DNA of 64,000 nucleotides from Saccharina japonica (GCA_008828725.1 MEHQ01000164.1:1-64000), one strand, 5' to 3'; numbered from the stretch's first letter, positions 1-12,005 are shown. Notes: generated by a model not told the origin, from the sequence alone. Numbers and translations: made by a program.

Positions 1-74
1 GGGGACGCGAAGAATTTCCTCTGAAAAAAAATATCACCTCGAGCACTATTAATTTCGGGTAATTACCGCTACCG

Positions 75-91
75 GGAAATACGCATCCCTG
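75..91. repeat. Putative right terminus of a TIR element
   Basis: The 17-mer GGAAATACGCATCCCTG recurs at 1335-1351, and a related sequence (GGTAATTACCGG followed by a GGGGAAATAACGCC-like stretch) is at about 447-492. Its reverse complement begins CAGGGATGCG, the form of a hAT-type terminal inverted repeat. No matching left end or target duplication was found, so these are probably truncated ends. Confidence 0.3.
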
Positions 92-2510
92 ATAAAATAT
101 GTTGATATACGACGCCGTGAGAAAACTCCACATGAAAAGAAAGAAACAAAACCCGAAAGGGTCGGACCAAAGAGCTAGAAGACTAGTCGCAATGCCAAAG
201 ACGCCACGTGTGATAAGACTGGGTGGGACACAGAGTATCCCCTTGCAGGTTTGTCTATTAAGCATCCTTGGTGTTACTCACTTTCCGTAGAGTCAAGCGT
301 AGAAGAGAAGCAGCTTTTATTAAACCCCGAGCCAGATGGCATCTGTCTCGGGATGGGCTTCAAGTATGGCCCACAGATATTATAAATACCCCGAATACCG
401 AATACGAATGCCATCCAAGTTATACGAAAACGGACCAATTACCTATGCAGAGGTAATTACCGGTATCCCCGGGGAAATAACGCCTCCATATATTATGGAA
501 ACCCCTGTTTTTTTTGTTTGATTTTTTTTTTTTTTACCGTGCTACGCTGTGCAGCAGAGCAGAGCGCTACGTAGGCGCCCACCGGCCCTTGTTATATCAC
601 ACTATCACACAGATATCATACAGAGGGATTGGATGTTATGGCGAGTGGAATCATCGAAGGAATGTACTAAAATATAATATAATCATATATGAGCTAACAT
701 ATTCGAATGGAAAGGGTGAACACGGCGCAGATATATATGCAGCTGGGGGACGCTGGGATTTCGTTGAAGCGTCCAGCGTCCATGTTTCCAGTTTCCAGTC
801 GCGGATAAGGTCGCGATCGCTGCACGCGTACGAATCAGCGCACTGTCGTAATTGCTCACTTCCTGCTTTGCGCTTTGTGTTGCTGAATTACCTCGCGACA
901 TAATAAGTATATTCGTACATGAGAGATCGCCATCATCAGCACTACTACGGCAGTAGCCGTATTATTCCATTATCAAATGGCGGCAGAACGGAATCAACGA
1001 GGAAATGAACAAGTGAAAAATCAACTAAAACCGATAAACGTTTACTTAAATCAAGTACTTGCATTGTGCGCAACTGCCACTACTGCTACTACTTACTGCT
1101 GCTGTGTATCTGGTGCTGGTAGAGTGTAGAGTGAAAATCATCGAAAATTACTATCGGAACGCCTGGACGAATCCTATACTTGTACTTCATGTAGTGCATG
1201 GGCCACCCGGGGATGATATTTTTTGTCCCCCCCCTAAAATTACGCCTTTTTTCCCTCGGATAAGAGGAAATAGGGGAAATTATTTGGAAAGGCTGAAAAA
1301 GGCTGTTTCCCGGAAATTTTTGGGTTCCGGGTGAGGAAATACGCATCCCTGCTATTTATTATCACAAAACTTCACAGACAGGCGGGGCGGCGGGGAGTGG
1401 GTCGGGGCTTCAGACCGTTCACGCTGTGGCCGTTGATCGTGGAAAGTACTACAGGTATAATAATATATTTTATTCAGGGTACTCGAACTACACAATAGCA
1501 TTGATAGTACGTACTCGTACTGCTGTAGGACCGCATCAAACGATCACGATGATATCAATCGTGGCAAAGTGTCACTGGGACCCGCGTGCAGAGCAACCTC
1601 TCTGCGCGCTATAACTATGCAACACAGGTGGGTGATTCCATGGATTCCCACAAAAAAAATCGTAGACTTGCGTATCGAAATATCCCCGACAAAAAAAGCC
1701 TTTACAAGGCGATCAACTCTCCGTTTCTTGCGAATTCGCTTTCTTTTCGCTGACAGCGAAAAGTGCACGGACCATGAACTGCTGCCACTGTGCTTGTGTA
1801 TCGCATGGGTCTTGCAAGTGCTTCTCAGCAGTCCGGAGTGGAGACCTCAGGCGCAGGAGGGGGCTCTACGACGCTTACGGCCGAACACGTATGTGAGTTC
1901 CCTCTCCCGTTTCTCGAAATCATGAGGAAAAAGTAGCACGCAAGCATACTTCAGCCTCTGCAGGCACAGCTCCGAAGAACCCAGCATCGTCGTAGTGCGC
2001 TCGGCAGGAAACAGTAACACTCCCGTCGTTTTGTCTTCCTCCTCGTCCCTTCCTGATCCTTGTCCCCCTGCTAGAATGTACCGGTACATGGCAATCTGAT
2101 AGATTTCTGCCATCAACCATCAAACGACACACCAGACACCAAGCCCCAGCACCCAGAATGTACGTATTATACGTACGTGGCACGCTGGTATATACATTTT
2201 TCGGTTGCAGAATTGAAATAGCAATTTCACGTAATTCTCCAACGGCCAAAAGCTACGAGTACGTATGGTATGTACTCGTACGATACTACGATGCTACATT
2301 GTGAGTGTAGGAATAGGGATACCGGCGCAGCAGCAGTTAGCAGCAGTATACAATATATCCTACTCGTACATACTACAATACGAGTACGTACCTGGTACGA
2401 GTACCTCGTATCTGGTACGTGTACTTACTGGTATACCTATTTTTCACTGCCTGGTATCGAACCGCGGTGAGGTTAATCTATTCGAATCCTACGGGTGCGG
2501 TGCCGTGCGT
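92..2510. other. No gene seen; decayed repeat DNA
   Basis: Open frames here are short, in mixed frames, and show no recognisable domain or splice-bounded exon. Apart from the 1335-1351 copy of the terminal 17-mer, I see only short CTCGTAC/GTACGAG low-complexity runs near 2250-2420. Confidence 0.5.
1335..1351. repeat. Second copy of the putative TIR terminus
   Basis: Identical 17-mer to 75-91, preceded by a different A/G-rich sequence. This suggests two members of one element family truncated on the left. Confidence 0.3.
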
Positions 2511-2514
2511 GTGT

Positions 2515-2690
2515 TTGCTTCGTTAGGCGCGGTGCGGTGCGGTGCGGCTTTCAATCAGTAAACACCGCACCGTACCCGTACGCGCACCGTAGCAAATTTA
2601 CTTGAATTCAAAATACCATTGTGGTTCGGTGCGGTTCGGTGCTGATTTTTTGGCAAAACTGCACCGCACCGTAAGAAAAGATCGTGCCGT
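2515..2690. repeat. GGTGCG/CGCACC short inverted repeats
   Basis: Runs of GGTGC-type units (2525-2550, 2620-2640) face runs of GCACCGCACCG (2565-2580, 2660-2675), so the segment can fold into hairpins. No coding potential. Confidence 0.5.
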
Positions 2691-2699
2691 GAAAAGACT

Positions 2700-4700
2700 T
2701 GATTAATCTGTGCCGAGTACTACACACCAGTTGTTTTATATACTCGTCGTACAGTAACCTATACACTACTGTAGTATACACACCAGGTAAAAACAGTAAT
2801 TTATCAAAGCGGTATAGCCTGTGCAGCAGCTGTCCCAGTACTGGCAGTGGTTATTACTCCTGCTTGCTTTGATACTGCTGTAGTTTGTGTGATTACGAGC
2901 GGACACTGTCACCCAACACGGACGCGATTTGAAAAACTGCTCCGTATTTTCGCTTTCGGAGCCCTGTATGAACCAAGCTTAAAGACAGCCGTCGACATTT
3001 GATTTTCAGTAGCCACGAATAGGCAGTATGGGTCCCTTTCCGCCCATGCCTGCTAGGCCGGAAGATTGCTTGTAATACTTTGCTTAGGAAGTGTGGTATC
3101 AGTTGTTATGCTTGTCGATTGTTTTTTACAATGGTCTACTGCTGTATGCGGCAGCGCTTGCTGTGTGGCGTGTGGGTTGTGTGTGACTTTTGTACCAACC
3201 ACGTCTCGCCTCCTGACAGATGTCACGCGATTCTTACACAATCTCTCGTGCAACGCATACACCTCTCTCATGCAATTCACACACCTACGTCTAAATATGT
3301 TAGAGCCTGTCTTGTCGCCACCGTTTTTTACGAATGGAACAATTATTGGTGCGGTGTAGCCAATAATGAACGGTGTGCGCTCATGCTGTGTCCTCGGCCC
3401 TTCTCGCTTCTCGGTTTGAACATACACAAATTATGGTACCCTTTTCCCCAAATCACCACCGGCAGCGGGCGGAGGGCGCACGCGATGGACTATGACGAAA
3501 ATAACGCTTGATTAATATCTCGGACTCGACGTTCTTCCTGCTCCCGCCCACGCCACAGCCCAACGCAGGTGTGTGTCGCAACCGTCCGAGTGATCGTGGT
3601 AGTATCCTTCACGGTTTGCACAGTTGGAATGTTGATCTTGCTTGGATTATACCTCGTGCTATCGTTACAGCACCGTTTATACTTTGAATCGGTACCGGCG
3701 ATAAAAATAATTCTAAACATGCCTTGCTGCTGCCGAATCTTACATTATTCCTACCCGTACGTCCTTCCTCTTTTGTCTTTTGATATTTATAGTTTCTTGT
3801 GTATTGTGTCTCGAGTTCACGTGTCTTCTGCTATACACTTCCTCAACATTCGTATATATGGCACAAACGTTTCAGCTTCAAACAGTACTCTGTAATGTTC
3901 TCCTAATATATGCCGGTATTTTCGTTGCATGTTTTGTCGCCACTTGGATTATCTTGTTTCTGCGATGCCGTGTGTTGTTATTTGCGGCGAAGTTTGTATT
4001 TTCGTCGGCTATCTGGTGGAATGGGGGTTTCATTGTATAGCAGGTCACTTGTGTTCGAGCTGAGCCGGTTTTATTTCATATAGTGGGCGGCCAGCGACGC
4101 CTACTGCTGTTGCGTGTTTTCTACTTTACTAAAATACAGTAACTTGCCCTTCGCCCGTGCACTGGATAATAAACAGGGTGTGCAATCGGCCAAGTTAAGG
4201 ACGGCTTCCAAGTTACGGATGGCATCCAAGGACTAGTCGTGCCTAAAACGCAGTGATCCCCACGTCCAGCGAAGGCAGGAGGTTGCGCCTATTTTCCGTA
4301 TTCGGATCTGTATACTGCGTTCAGGCCTTAGCGCGCCGTCGATGCGTATGGGTGCGCCGTTCAGTCGTACGTCAACATTTTGGTTGTCGCAGCGTTCATC
4401 ATTTGCGCGGTGACGTTCGAGTTCCTTTTAGCTCTACATGAGCCGCCGTGGAGCGTGACAGTATACCTTCAAATATGTAAAGGAAATGGCACGCGCCTGT
4501 GGTGCACAAAGGAGGGTTATCGTGAGACGGATGTGGTGCGCATGTGTTAATAGCATATATTAATAGTACAAGTATGTGATATCTGGCCCACCCGCCACCA
4601 CTACTAGGAGCATATTGTAGAATGATGACGCGGAGCTTCGCGTTAGTTAGAGAACGGATAGATGCAGTGTCATCGCGCATGCGTGTGTGTTCATAAGCTT
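2700..4700. other. No gene seen
   Basis: Open frames up to about 140 codons exist on both strands (for example around 3053-3511) but overlap each other and show cysteine-rich low-complexity translations without any family signature. I regard them as chance frames. Confidence 0.4.
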
Positions 4701-5280
4701 CATGTGTGCGTTGATGTCCGGCACTGCCGCCGCGGCTTTTATGTTCTTAGCCACTGGTATAAATGTTTTTGAAACGTAAAAGTTACAAAATACAGACTTG
4801 CGCAATTTTTCGGGAACAGTTGTGTATGGTGTAGGCGTTGATGCGTGTGTGTTCACAGGCCTTCCGTTTATGTTGATACTGGGCACATTCCGCCACCAGC
4901 TTTTAGTTTTGTATGTTTTCGCTTTTTTGAGGGGACGGGTGGGTGCTTGGTGACGTCGTGGATACGTGTATTCGTAATATCCTTGTACGCTGTGATGCCC
5001 GGCACTGCTGCCACAGCTTTTAATATGTTTTTGTTCACATTTGTATTTTTAGGTATTCTGTACTCCCGTTGAGTAGCAACGTGTCACGCACAGTGTTTCG
5101 TTAGTTTGAGGGGACGGATGGATGTGGTGTCATTGTGGTGTATCACATGCTTTGTAGGATTCACTACGGGGGTGGTATCAGACAGAGTTGGCTTTTTTTA
5201 GGGGACCTATATGATGTGCTTTGATGGAATCGACCGTGTGCCGGCACTGCCGCCACAGCAATGTGTACTCAGCTTTCGGT
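4700..5280. repeat. Degenerate tandem repeat with GGCACTGCCGCCACAGC box
   Basis: A box of the form CCGGCACTGCCGCCACAGC is seen near 4718, 4881 (diverged), 4998 and 5241. Shared spacers include a GAGGGGACGGRTGG motif near 4930 and 5107. Spacing is irregular (about 117-240 bp), indicating an old, decayed satellite-like array. Confidence 0.45.
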
Positions 5281-5784
5281 TTCGTTCCGTTAATTAAAAC
5301 GTTACTGCATATATATATATATATTTGTTGTAGGGATGCAGGATTATATCTATACATCTATTTGTTGTTGAAACGCTACCATTTTGGGCGTCATTCATGA
5401 TATACACGATACTTCTTCTTTAGTTGGCGCACTGGTGCTGGCAGCATCTCGCTGATGATGTAGAATAATGCATTACCAGGAAACGGTGCTACCCTATTCG
5501 AGGTACAACACCACCATTGTCGACGCTTACCAGGGTGTCGCAGTAACAGCGTCGCTAATGTTGACGATCCTTGGGGGTGTAAGTTTTCGACATTAATCAT
5601 GTTCCGACCTCACCAATCCTAGTCATCAGATAGGTCGACTCGCGCCGTCCTTGCAGAGGTGATGACTTACGGGAAGGTCGTTCAAATTCAACCTCGAGGA
5701 TCGGTATAGCTTGCCAAGGGGGGGTCCTTTCCTAAGGTCGTGCTTTTACCGACCTTGCGAAATAGCCGAATGGCCACGTGTGAG

Positions 5785-5864
5785 GACAGCAGTAAGTGGT
5801 TTCCGGTGAGCAATTACGCAGTGTACCTATAAATGGCTCAAAGTGCGTAGGTGTACCTATTTTT
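5785..5864 (+). repeat. Left half of host repeat interrupted by a hAT element
   Basis: This stretch (GTGAGCAATTACGCAGTG...GTACCTATTTTT) matches repeats at 13045-13110 and 13650-13715. In those copies it continues directly into TTGGY..., whereas here it is interrupted by the element at 5865-7160. The right half resumes at 7161. Confidence 0.75.
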
Positions 5865-7160
5865 CAGGGGCACGCGCGGTACAGGTCGGGACGGGAAAAT
5901 GTGGTCGGGACGGGAACGGTACGGTACGGGAATGGGAAACCGTCACATTTTTCGTTCCCGACCGCGATTTCCCGACCGGTACCATCGTCAGTTTCTGTTC
6001 CCGAGCTCTACCGTCCCGCGGTAATGGCCGTGTTCCCGTTCCCGACGGTTTCCCATCCCACTGTCTGCCCATTCCCGACTATTCCCGTCCCACTGTCCGC
6101 CCAGTCCCGACTATTCCCATCCCACTGTCATGTAAGTGATTCCCGTCCCATCCCGACCATGGGGCACAGCTTCTCCCATCCCGCATCTCACTATTGGGGC
6201 AGATATTCCCATTCCATTTACCGCCGATTTTTTCGTTTTCCCATCGCATGACCATGGATGGATGCAAGTGCGTATACTGCATTTTTACTCGTATATATTT
6301 CCGAACTATAATAACAAATCGTCTACGCGCGAATATATATTTCCTTTTTTCTTTATTTTTCCTCTCGTTTTTTTTTAAGTCCAAATTTAAACACGAACTT
6401 AGAATTTGTATCAACCATTCAATCGGCCCAACTCACACCTTGCTATTTGAAATAATTGTACGTATAATAAATCGGTCGTACATTTGGGAAATTATTATGT
6501 CGAGAATAAAACCAAGAACACTCACACAACCACCCGGCCCAAAGACAAAACATGGCATCAAGCATGGACGTTGTGGAGGTGGAGGATCCCGGCGGATCTG
6601 CTTCGGCGCCTCAAGCAGCGCCAAAGCAATCAGCCCCGGTTCCTGCTCCTATTGGCACTGTTCTCGCGAATGTTATACTCGTACTCGAAGAAGACTTATG
6701 ATTATACCCTTTTCAGTCGTTGTCTCCAGCGTGTGTTCCCGACCGTGTTCCCAACAATTCCCGACTGCGTTTCCCGACTGCGTTTCCCGACCGTATTCCC
6801 GACCTGGTTCCCGACCCATTCCCGACCCATTCCCGACCCATTCCCGACTTATTCCCGACCTATTCCCGACCCGTTCACCGATCATTTCCCGTACCGCCGA
6901 AACATGTTTCCCGTACCGTACCGTACCGCCAAAAATCGGTTCCCGTCCCGTCCCGTACCGCCAAAGAATCGTGTCTTCCCGTCCAATCCCGTCAACCAAA
7001 TGGTTCCCCACCTTCCCGTCCCATTCCCGTCCCGCGGTAAACAGACGGGAACATTTTCCCATACCGCCCCTCGGGAAGACCCAAACAAAATTTAGCCTGC
7101 GGCGGGCAAAACGGTCCCATCCCGTACCGCGCGGTGCCTTCGGCACCGCGCGTACCCCTG
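5865..7160 (+). mobile_element. Short non-autonomous hAT-type element (family hAT-B, copy 1)
   Basis: The ends are inverted: left CAGGGGCACGCGCGGT and, read on the minus strand from the right, CAGGGGTACGCGCGGT. Both sides carry the identical 8-bp target duplication CTATTTTT (5857-5864 and 7161-7168), diagnostic for hAT-like transposition. Paralogous uninterrupted sites at about 13105 and 13710 contain a single CTATTTTT. The interior is dominated by degenerate TTCCCGACC/TTCCCGTCC minisatellite. It includes a short ORF at 6552-6701 but no transposase catalytic region, so it must depend on transposase from elsewhere. Confidence 0.85.
6552..6701 (+). CDS. Short ORF, possible N-terminal remnant of a hAT transposase
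   Basis: A 49-aa frame starts MASSMDVVEVEDPGGSASAP and ends with an acidic EEDL. The start region is conserved in the second copy of the element at 50279-50440 (both share a DVEV/DVVEVE segment and an SAS(A/S)PQ segment), arguing that it derives from a real protein start. The downstream part differs between copies. Assignment to a transposase N terminus rests only on its position inside a hAT-type element; no BED finger or DDE domain is visible. Function of this fragment: none expected. Confidence 0.35.
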   Translation: MASSMDVVEVEDPGGSASAPQAAPKQSAPVPAPIGTVLANVILVLEEDL

Positions 7161-7235
7161 CTATTTTTGGCAAACAAAACAACAACAAATGTTCCCGAGC
7201 CCCTTGCAGTAATTGTTTCCGTAAAAACTGTGAAC
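7161..7235 (+). repeat. Right half of the interrupted host repeat
   Basis: Resumes with CTATTTTTGGCAAACAAAAC and includes CCCTTGCAGTAATTGTTTCCG and TGTGAACTCC, matching 13715-13800. See 5785-5864. Confidence 0.7.
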
Positions 7236-7254
7236 TCCTTTAAAAAAATCGACA

Positions 7255-7870
7255 GAGTTCCGGGTGCTCGCGCCCCGGAACGCTTAATGCCGCTCCCTCC
7301 GCCAGCCCGGCGCAGAGTCCGCCCGGAGGAGGCCAGCGTCCCTCTCCGACCCTGTCTGCCCCAGCGCCCGCCTCGCATTTTGCTCGCCGTGCCTGTCGGC
7401 GGCTGTTCTAACCCTCGATCGGTGTCGCGTCGAGGGCACCAGCACGTTCCTCCGCAAAAAATCACTGTCCGAGAATATAATACCCGATCATGTCTTCGTT
7501 TTTGAGCCGGAACCGCCCTTATATACAGCCACACACAGATACCCCGCATACGAAAGTACAGCAGCCGCAGGGAGGTCGGGGCGCCCGTTGTGCCCGGGCG
7601 AGCGGAGGCCGCCGCGCCACCCGCGGGCCGGTTTCGCCCCTGGTGCACCCCAGCACACCCTCTCTCGTCGAAATCCGGGGCCGAGACGGCCCAGGGCGCT
7701 TCCGGCACCGCCCACACCAGGTGCTCCTCCACACCAATTCCAAGTGAAAAAAGACATACTACACCCTACGACGCCCTGCACCCTACACCCTACGCCCTAC
7801 GACGCCCTACGCCCTACGCCCTACGACGCCCTACGCCCTACGCCCTACGCCATCATTCTAAATTACTTAT
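7255..7870 (+). repeat. Dispersed repeat R1, copy 1, with heptamer tail
   Basis: GC-rich unit of about 600 bp, shared with 18145-18710 over its length and in part with 12177-12430, 12686-12905 and (reverse, diverged) about 43550-43680. Landmarks in order: a CGACCCTGTCT block, a CGAGAATATAATA block, a TTATATACAGCC TATA-like box (about 7520), a CGAAATCCGGGGCCGAGACGG block, then a 3' tail of CCCTACG/CCCTACGACG units (7761-7850). A repeated 3' tail with truncated relatives is typical of retroposed elements, but no LINE-like protein or pol III A/B box pair was identified, so class is unknown. Confidence 0.65.
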
Positions 7871-8527
7871 ACAGATATATGGAGCTTTGTCCTTGGTCTG
7901 AGGCAGCCTATCCAAGCATCAGCCCGACTGCATGTGTCTGGAAAGACGGGTTCGGTCGACGTTCAAACGACAAGGAAGTGAACGTCGCTCTCAATGGCGA
8001 ACGCAGTGCGCGAGGCAAGTGAAAGCCGCTTAAAAGGCCGGCTTTCATTTCCAGTCATTCGGGATTGCCACCTCAGCTGGGAGTTTAACTAATTGGAATA
8101 GCTGTATTTTCGTTATACGTACCGGTACGTACAGTACTTACTTGCTGCTCTGTATGTACAGTAGGGTGATCCTAATAATAAAAGATAACTACCGAACACG
8201 AGATTGCAGCAGAGTATTACTACTGTACAACAGCGACGGTGGCCGAGCGACCGAGCGAGCGGCGGCGGCGGGCGATCGATGAGGACGGCGCAGCCGCCAC
8301 GGTCGACCGAGCGGCGGCTGGCGCGCGGACGACCGGGCGGCGGGCGCGTGGTCGATGGTACGGAGTGGTTATTGTGTACAGCAGTACGGTACACAGTACT
8401 GTAGCGTATACACAGCGTTTTAATGTGGTACATGGTTGTGTATGCAACAGTAACATTTTGTGTGGTACCCCCCCCCACCCCCCCAAAACGAAAGTACAGC
8501 AGCCGCAGGGAAGTTGGGGCGCCTATT
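7871..8527. other. No gene seen; GC-rich and GTAC-rich spacer
   Basis: Contains a GC-rich patch (8232-8352) rich in CGAGCG/GGCGGC and short GTACAGTACTG palindromes. Frames over it are low complexity. The stretch GAAAGTACAGCAGCCGCAGGG (8490-8510) repeats a piece of R1 (near 7552). Confidence 0.4.
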
Positions 8528-8826
8528 CGTAGATTGCAAATCTGGATGCCCTGACTGCCCCGCAGTCTGACGAGATGTTTTAAGTTCGTTGCAATGGAGA
8601 ACAGAGCGAGAGGGAGTGGAGAGAGAGCGGGGTACTCGAACTCTTCTCCCGGACGAGGCAAGAATTCCATAATAACGCCTGCGAATATATACGCAACCCT
8701 CTACAACTTTTGTAACCGTCGTTGCTGACACGATCCAAACGAGCACCCTCCCTCGCTCTTGACAGCAATGAAAAGACCGAAAGGACATTCAAGACAAGCT
8801 AGGCCTTAACAGCCAACAACAGTCCC
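8528..8826 (-). repeat. Probable 3' LTR of the copia-type element
   Basis: Lies downstream of the minus-strand pol remnant. Its core, 8598-8739, is repeated in the same orientation at 12033-12176 on the other side of pol, as expected for LTRs. The proposed outer limits (minus-strand TGTTGTTGG at about 8826 to about 8528) are inferred from where similarity to other local repeats starts. A perfect TG..CA border was not proven. Confidence 0.5.
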
Positions 8827-9053
8827 GCAGGAGGAAACCCGGCCACCGGGTCAAAACCCCCTGTATAACTTATATTCTTCAAACCATTGCAGTTGAAACA
8901 ACGGCCGCATTCCAAACGATGACCATGGCCATAAAATAAGATGGCAAGTGGTGCCCTAGTCACCCATGCCCCTCAAAGTAGCGCGGGGTGGCGACCTGAC
9001 AAAATATTCCTCGCATAACTTAAACATGGTACATCGGATAATACTCATACCCC

Positions 9054-12005
9054 TTACTCACCCTCCAACGGCAGATTTAACAAGAACCTACGGTAAAGCT
9101 TAGAGAGGGTCGCAACAAGGAATTTCGTCAAAATTCCCGCATGCTGGCCTTTCGAAGCTACGAACTGAATGTCGATCTTCTTCGCACGAAGCAGCCCCCT
9201 AACAAAATGAAAACGTACGTCGATATGCTTGCTCCGAGCAGAACTAAGAGGGTTCTGAGCCAATGATATGGCCCCCTGGTTATCTTCGAAAACCCGGACA
9301 CATGATCCGCTTAGCTCTGGACGAATAAACGATAAGACCGCGCCCGTAAACAAAGCCTCCTTCACCCCTTCACCTAGGGCAACGTACTCTGCTTCTGCTG
9401 TAGACAAAGTTACACACCTCTGCGTGCTACTCGCCCAACTGACAGCCGCAACCCCCAGGGTAATTACCGTCCCCGATACCCGAGCGCCTATCATTCGCCT
9501 TGTCAGCATAATCGGCATGACTATACGCATTCAAATCCAGTCCCGAACCCCGCACAAAAGTCAATCCCAAAAACCTGATCCCGTAAAGGTACTCCGTAAT
9601 TTTCAAAACTCCTCTCCAGTGCCTCTCAGTAGGGTTGTGAGAGAGACGCGCCACAGCACGCACAGCGTTGGAGATGTCCGGCATCGTTATGGTCGACAGC
9701 CACATCAAACTGCCCACAGCCTCCCTGTAAGGCCAGTCTCCACCTGGTTCGCCTTCCTCTCTTGGACCTAGTTCCACACCAGGGGTAGCGGGGATGTCAG
9801 AGGATGAGTTCACGCCAAAACGATTCAAGATGCTCTCAATAAACGCCTTCTGCGTAATCTCCAAAGTCCCCAATTCCCAGTCGCGTTTGAAAGCACAACC
9901 AGTGTACCAAGTCAGTTCTCCGAGGTTGTTCGTGGGGAATTTCGTTACTAACGCGGCATGAAAATCTCTGCATGACTCGTCCGAACTTGCAATCACGATG
10001 TCATCCACATGAACAGCCATGATCCGTAATACCTTGCCGTCCACAACCATGCGAAAAACACAAGGGTCAGTCCTACACTGCCCCATAACGTACTCTACCA
10101 CGGTTTTTACTTATAATCGGGCCCACTGTCGTCCACTCTGCTTCAGACCATACAGCGATCGGTTCAGGCGAACGAGTTTGCCTGACATGTCACCACACCC
10201 ACCGGGTAGTTTCATGTATATCTCAGCGTCGAGTTTCGCGCGAACAAAAGCTTGTGCGACGTCTAAATAAAAGATCTTCAGACCGTGTTCGTTGGCAACA
10301 GCTGCCAGAATTTAAACTGACGCTGACGAGGGAGTTAGTGCGAATGTTTGAAAGTAATTTACATCCTGCACCTGGCTAAATCCCTTAGCCACAAGTCTAG
10401 CCTTTGTCTTTACTATCAGGCCACCCTTGTCTGTCTTGTAGGTAAACACCCACCTCGATCCTACAGGTTTCCGCCTTTGCGGCGGTATTGCTGCTTCAAA
10501 CTTACCGGTCGTTTTGTGACCGTCCAATTCAATCTTCATGGCCTCTTGCCACGCCGCTTTGTACTGTGAACGCTCGACATCTGCTACGGACTGAGGGGGT
10601 GGTTCTACGTCTTCCGGGAATCCACTCGCCATGCGCACGCTTAACTCCCCCTTTGCTATCTGCTGCAGGTCCTCCAGCCATCAGAGCCAGTGCGTCCTCC
10701 GTCGTATAGGATTTATCTTCAGCGTTCTCCTAGACATCGTCAACTCGTGCACTACGGCAAGCAGCGCGTCCGCGACCTCAGGTCTCATCCTTGACTGGCA
10801 TCCAGCAGGATCGCCGTCCAAACGTTGGCTCTGACCCCCTTACTGTTACGTGGAGCCGTCCCCAGCTACTGAGCTCGTGAGCTGGTCTTCCCGACCGGAC
10901 CGCGGGTAAATCCTCACCGTTCCCTTGGTCGGTGTCGGAGGCTGATACCTCGCCCGGGTCGCTTTCGGCCTTCCCTGCCGGGACCGAGGAGGCGCCCACC
11001 GCGCACCCTTGAGACGAGCCCGTCGTCTCGGCTGTTTCGACCCTCCCTACCGGGGCCGAGGAGGCGCCCACCCCCTCCCCTTGAGACGAGCCCGTCGTCT
11101 CGGCTGTTTCGACCCTCCCTACCGGGGCCGAGGAAGCGCCCACCGCGCCCCCTTGAGACGAGCTCGTCGTCTCGGCTGTTTCGACTCTCCCTATCGGGAC
11201 CGAGGAGGCGCCCACCTCGCCCCCTTGAGAAGAGCCCGTCGTCTCTGAATTCCTGTCGCCGGTATCGCCGGCGGCAGATGCCTGCTGGGCGCTCTCCTTC
11301 AAAACTGCGTCCTGATCGAACCGCCACATCAAATCTAGGTCGTTCAGGCGAGCCAAACCTTTGTCCGGCTCACACACCACCCCCCCACCACCTCGATCCG
11401 ACGTGCTTTCATCGTCTGCCTCGGACCCCCCCTTTTCCATAGACAGGGAGTCACTCGACTGGGCAGGTACAGGTGGTGCACGTGACACGCGCTGCAAGGT
11501 TATGTCGCGCGTGATCAGTACGGTACGGTGTCTAGCCAGCACTCGCACCGAGTCTCGGGGGTAGTTGGGTGCAGGGCCAAAGTCAAAACACTCCTGTGCT
11601 TTCTCCTGGGACTTATTCTCCCTCTTCACCTTGCAGTAGCCAGGCTTGAGGAAAGGTAGAAGTACTATCGGGGGGGGTCTACCATGCCACATCTCGTATG
11701 GGGACTTGCTCTCGGGGTTAGCGGTAGTTGCTGTACGGTTCAAATGATCGCACGCCCAGTGCGACGCTTCCGCCCACAACGACTCAGTTTCGGGTAGTTG
11801 CGCGCCAGGGTATTGCTCGCGAGCCTGGATACGGCCCGCCATTGCGGCCGTCTCAATCAAACCTAGCGCGCGCTCTTATACCCCATTAAACTGGGGACTG
11901 TCGGCTGTTGTGAATTCCTGCTTGATCCCTCGTGTTTTATACCGGTCTCCGAACTTCCTCCCACGGAAGTCACCATCTCCGTCCGATCGGACGATGACCA
12001 CTTTT
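9054..12005 (-). pseudogene. Ty1/copia-type retrotransposon pol remnant (integrase C-term, RT, RNase H)
   Basis: Reading the minus strand: the integrase core tail (about 12005-11550) has an RSDGDGDF motif like copia RSDNGGEF and an FNGV-stop-ER motif where GVAER is expected, with the stop TAA at 11876-11878. The linker (about 11550-10780) contains four 24-aa repeats. The RT N-terminal part (10638-10312) shows RWVF, KARLVAKGF and an FQTFA motif. The RT catalytic box is VHVDDI in 10101-9427, followed by YREAVGSLMWLS. RNase H ends near 9054 with TLSTAEAEYVALGEG and SKHIDVRFH. Frame changes are needed near 10780-10640, 10310-10100 and 9530-9430. Gag, protease and the integrase N terminus are absent. 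The element is inactive; once it would have encoded reverse transcription and integration of its own RNA. Confidence 0.9.
10981..11250 (-). repeat. 72-bp coding minisatellite inside copia pol
   Basis: Four units start at 11011, 11083, 11155 and 11227, exactly 72 bp apart. They encode 24-aa repeats of the type GRVETAETTGSSQG...GASSAPV in the integrase-RT linker. The repeat keeps frame, so it expanded while the linker was still translated or by neutral slippage of a 3n unit. Confidence 0.85.
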
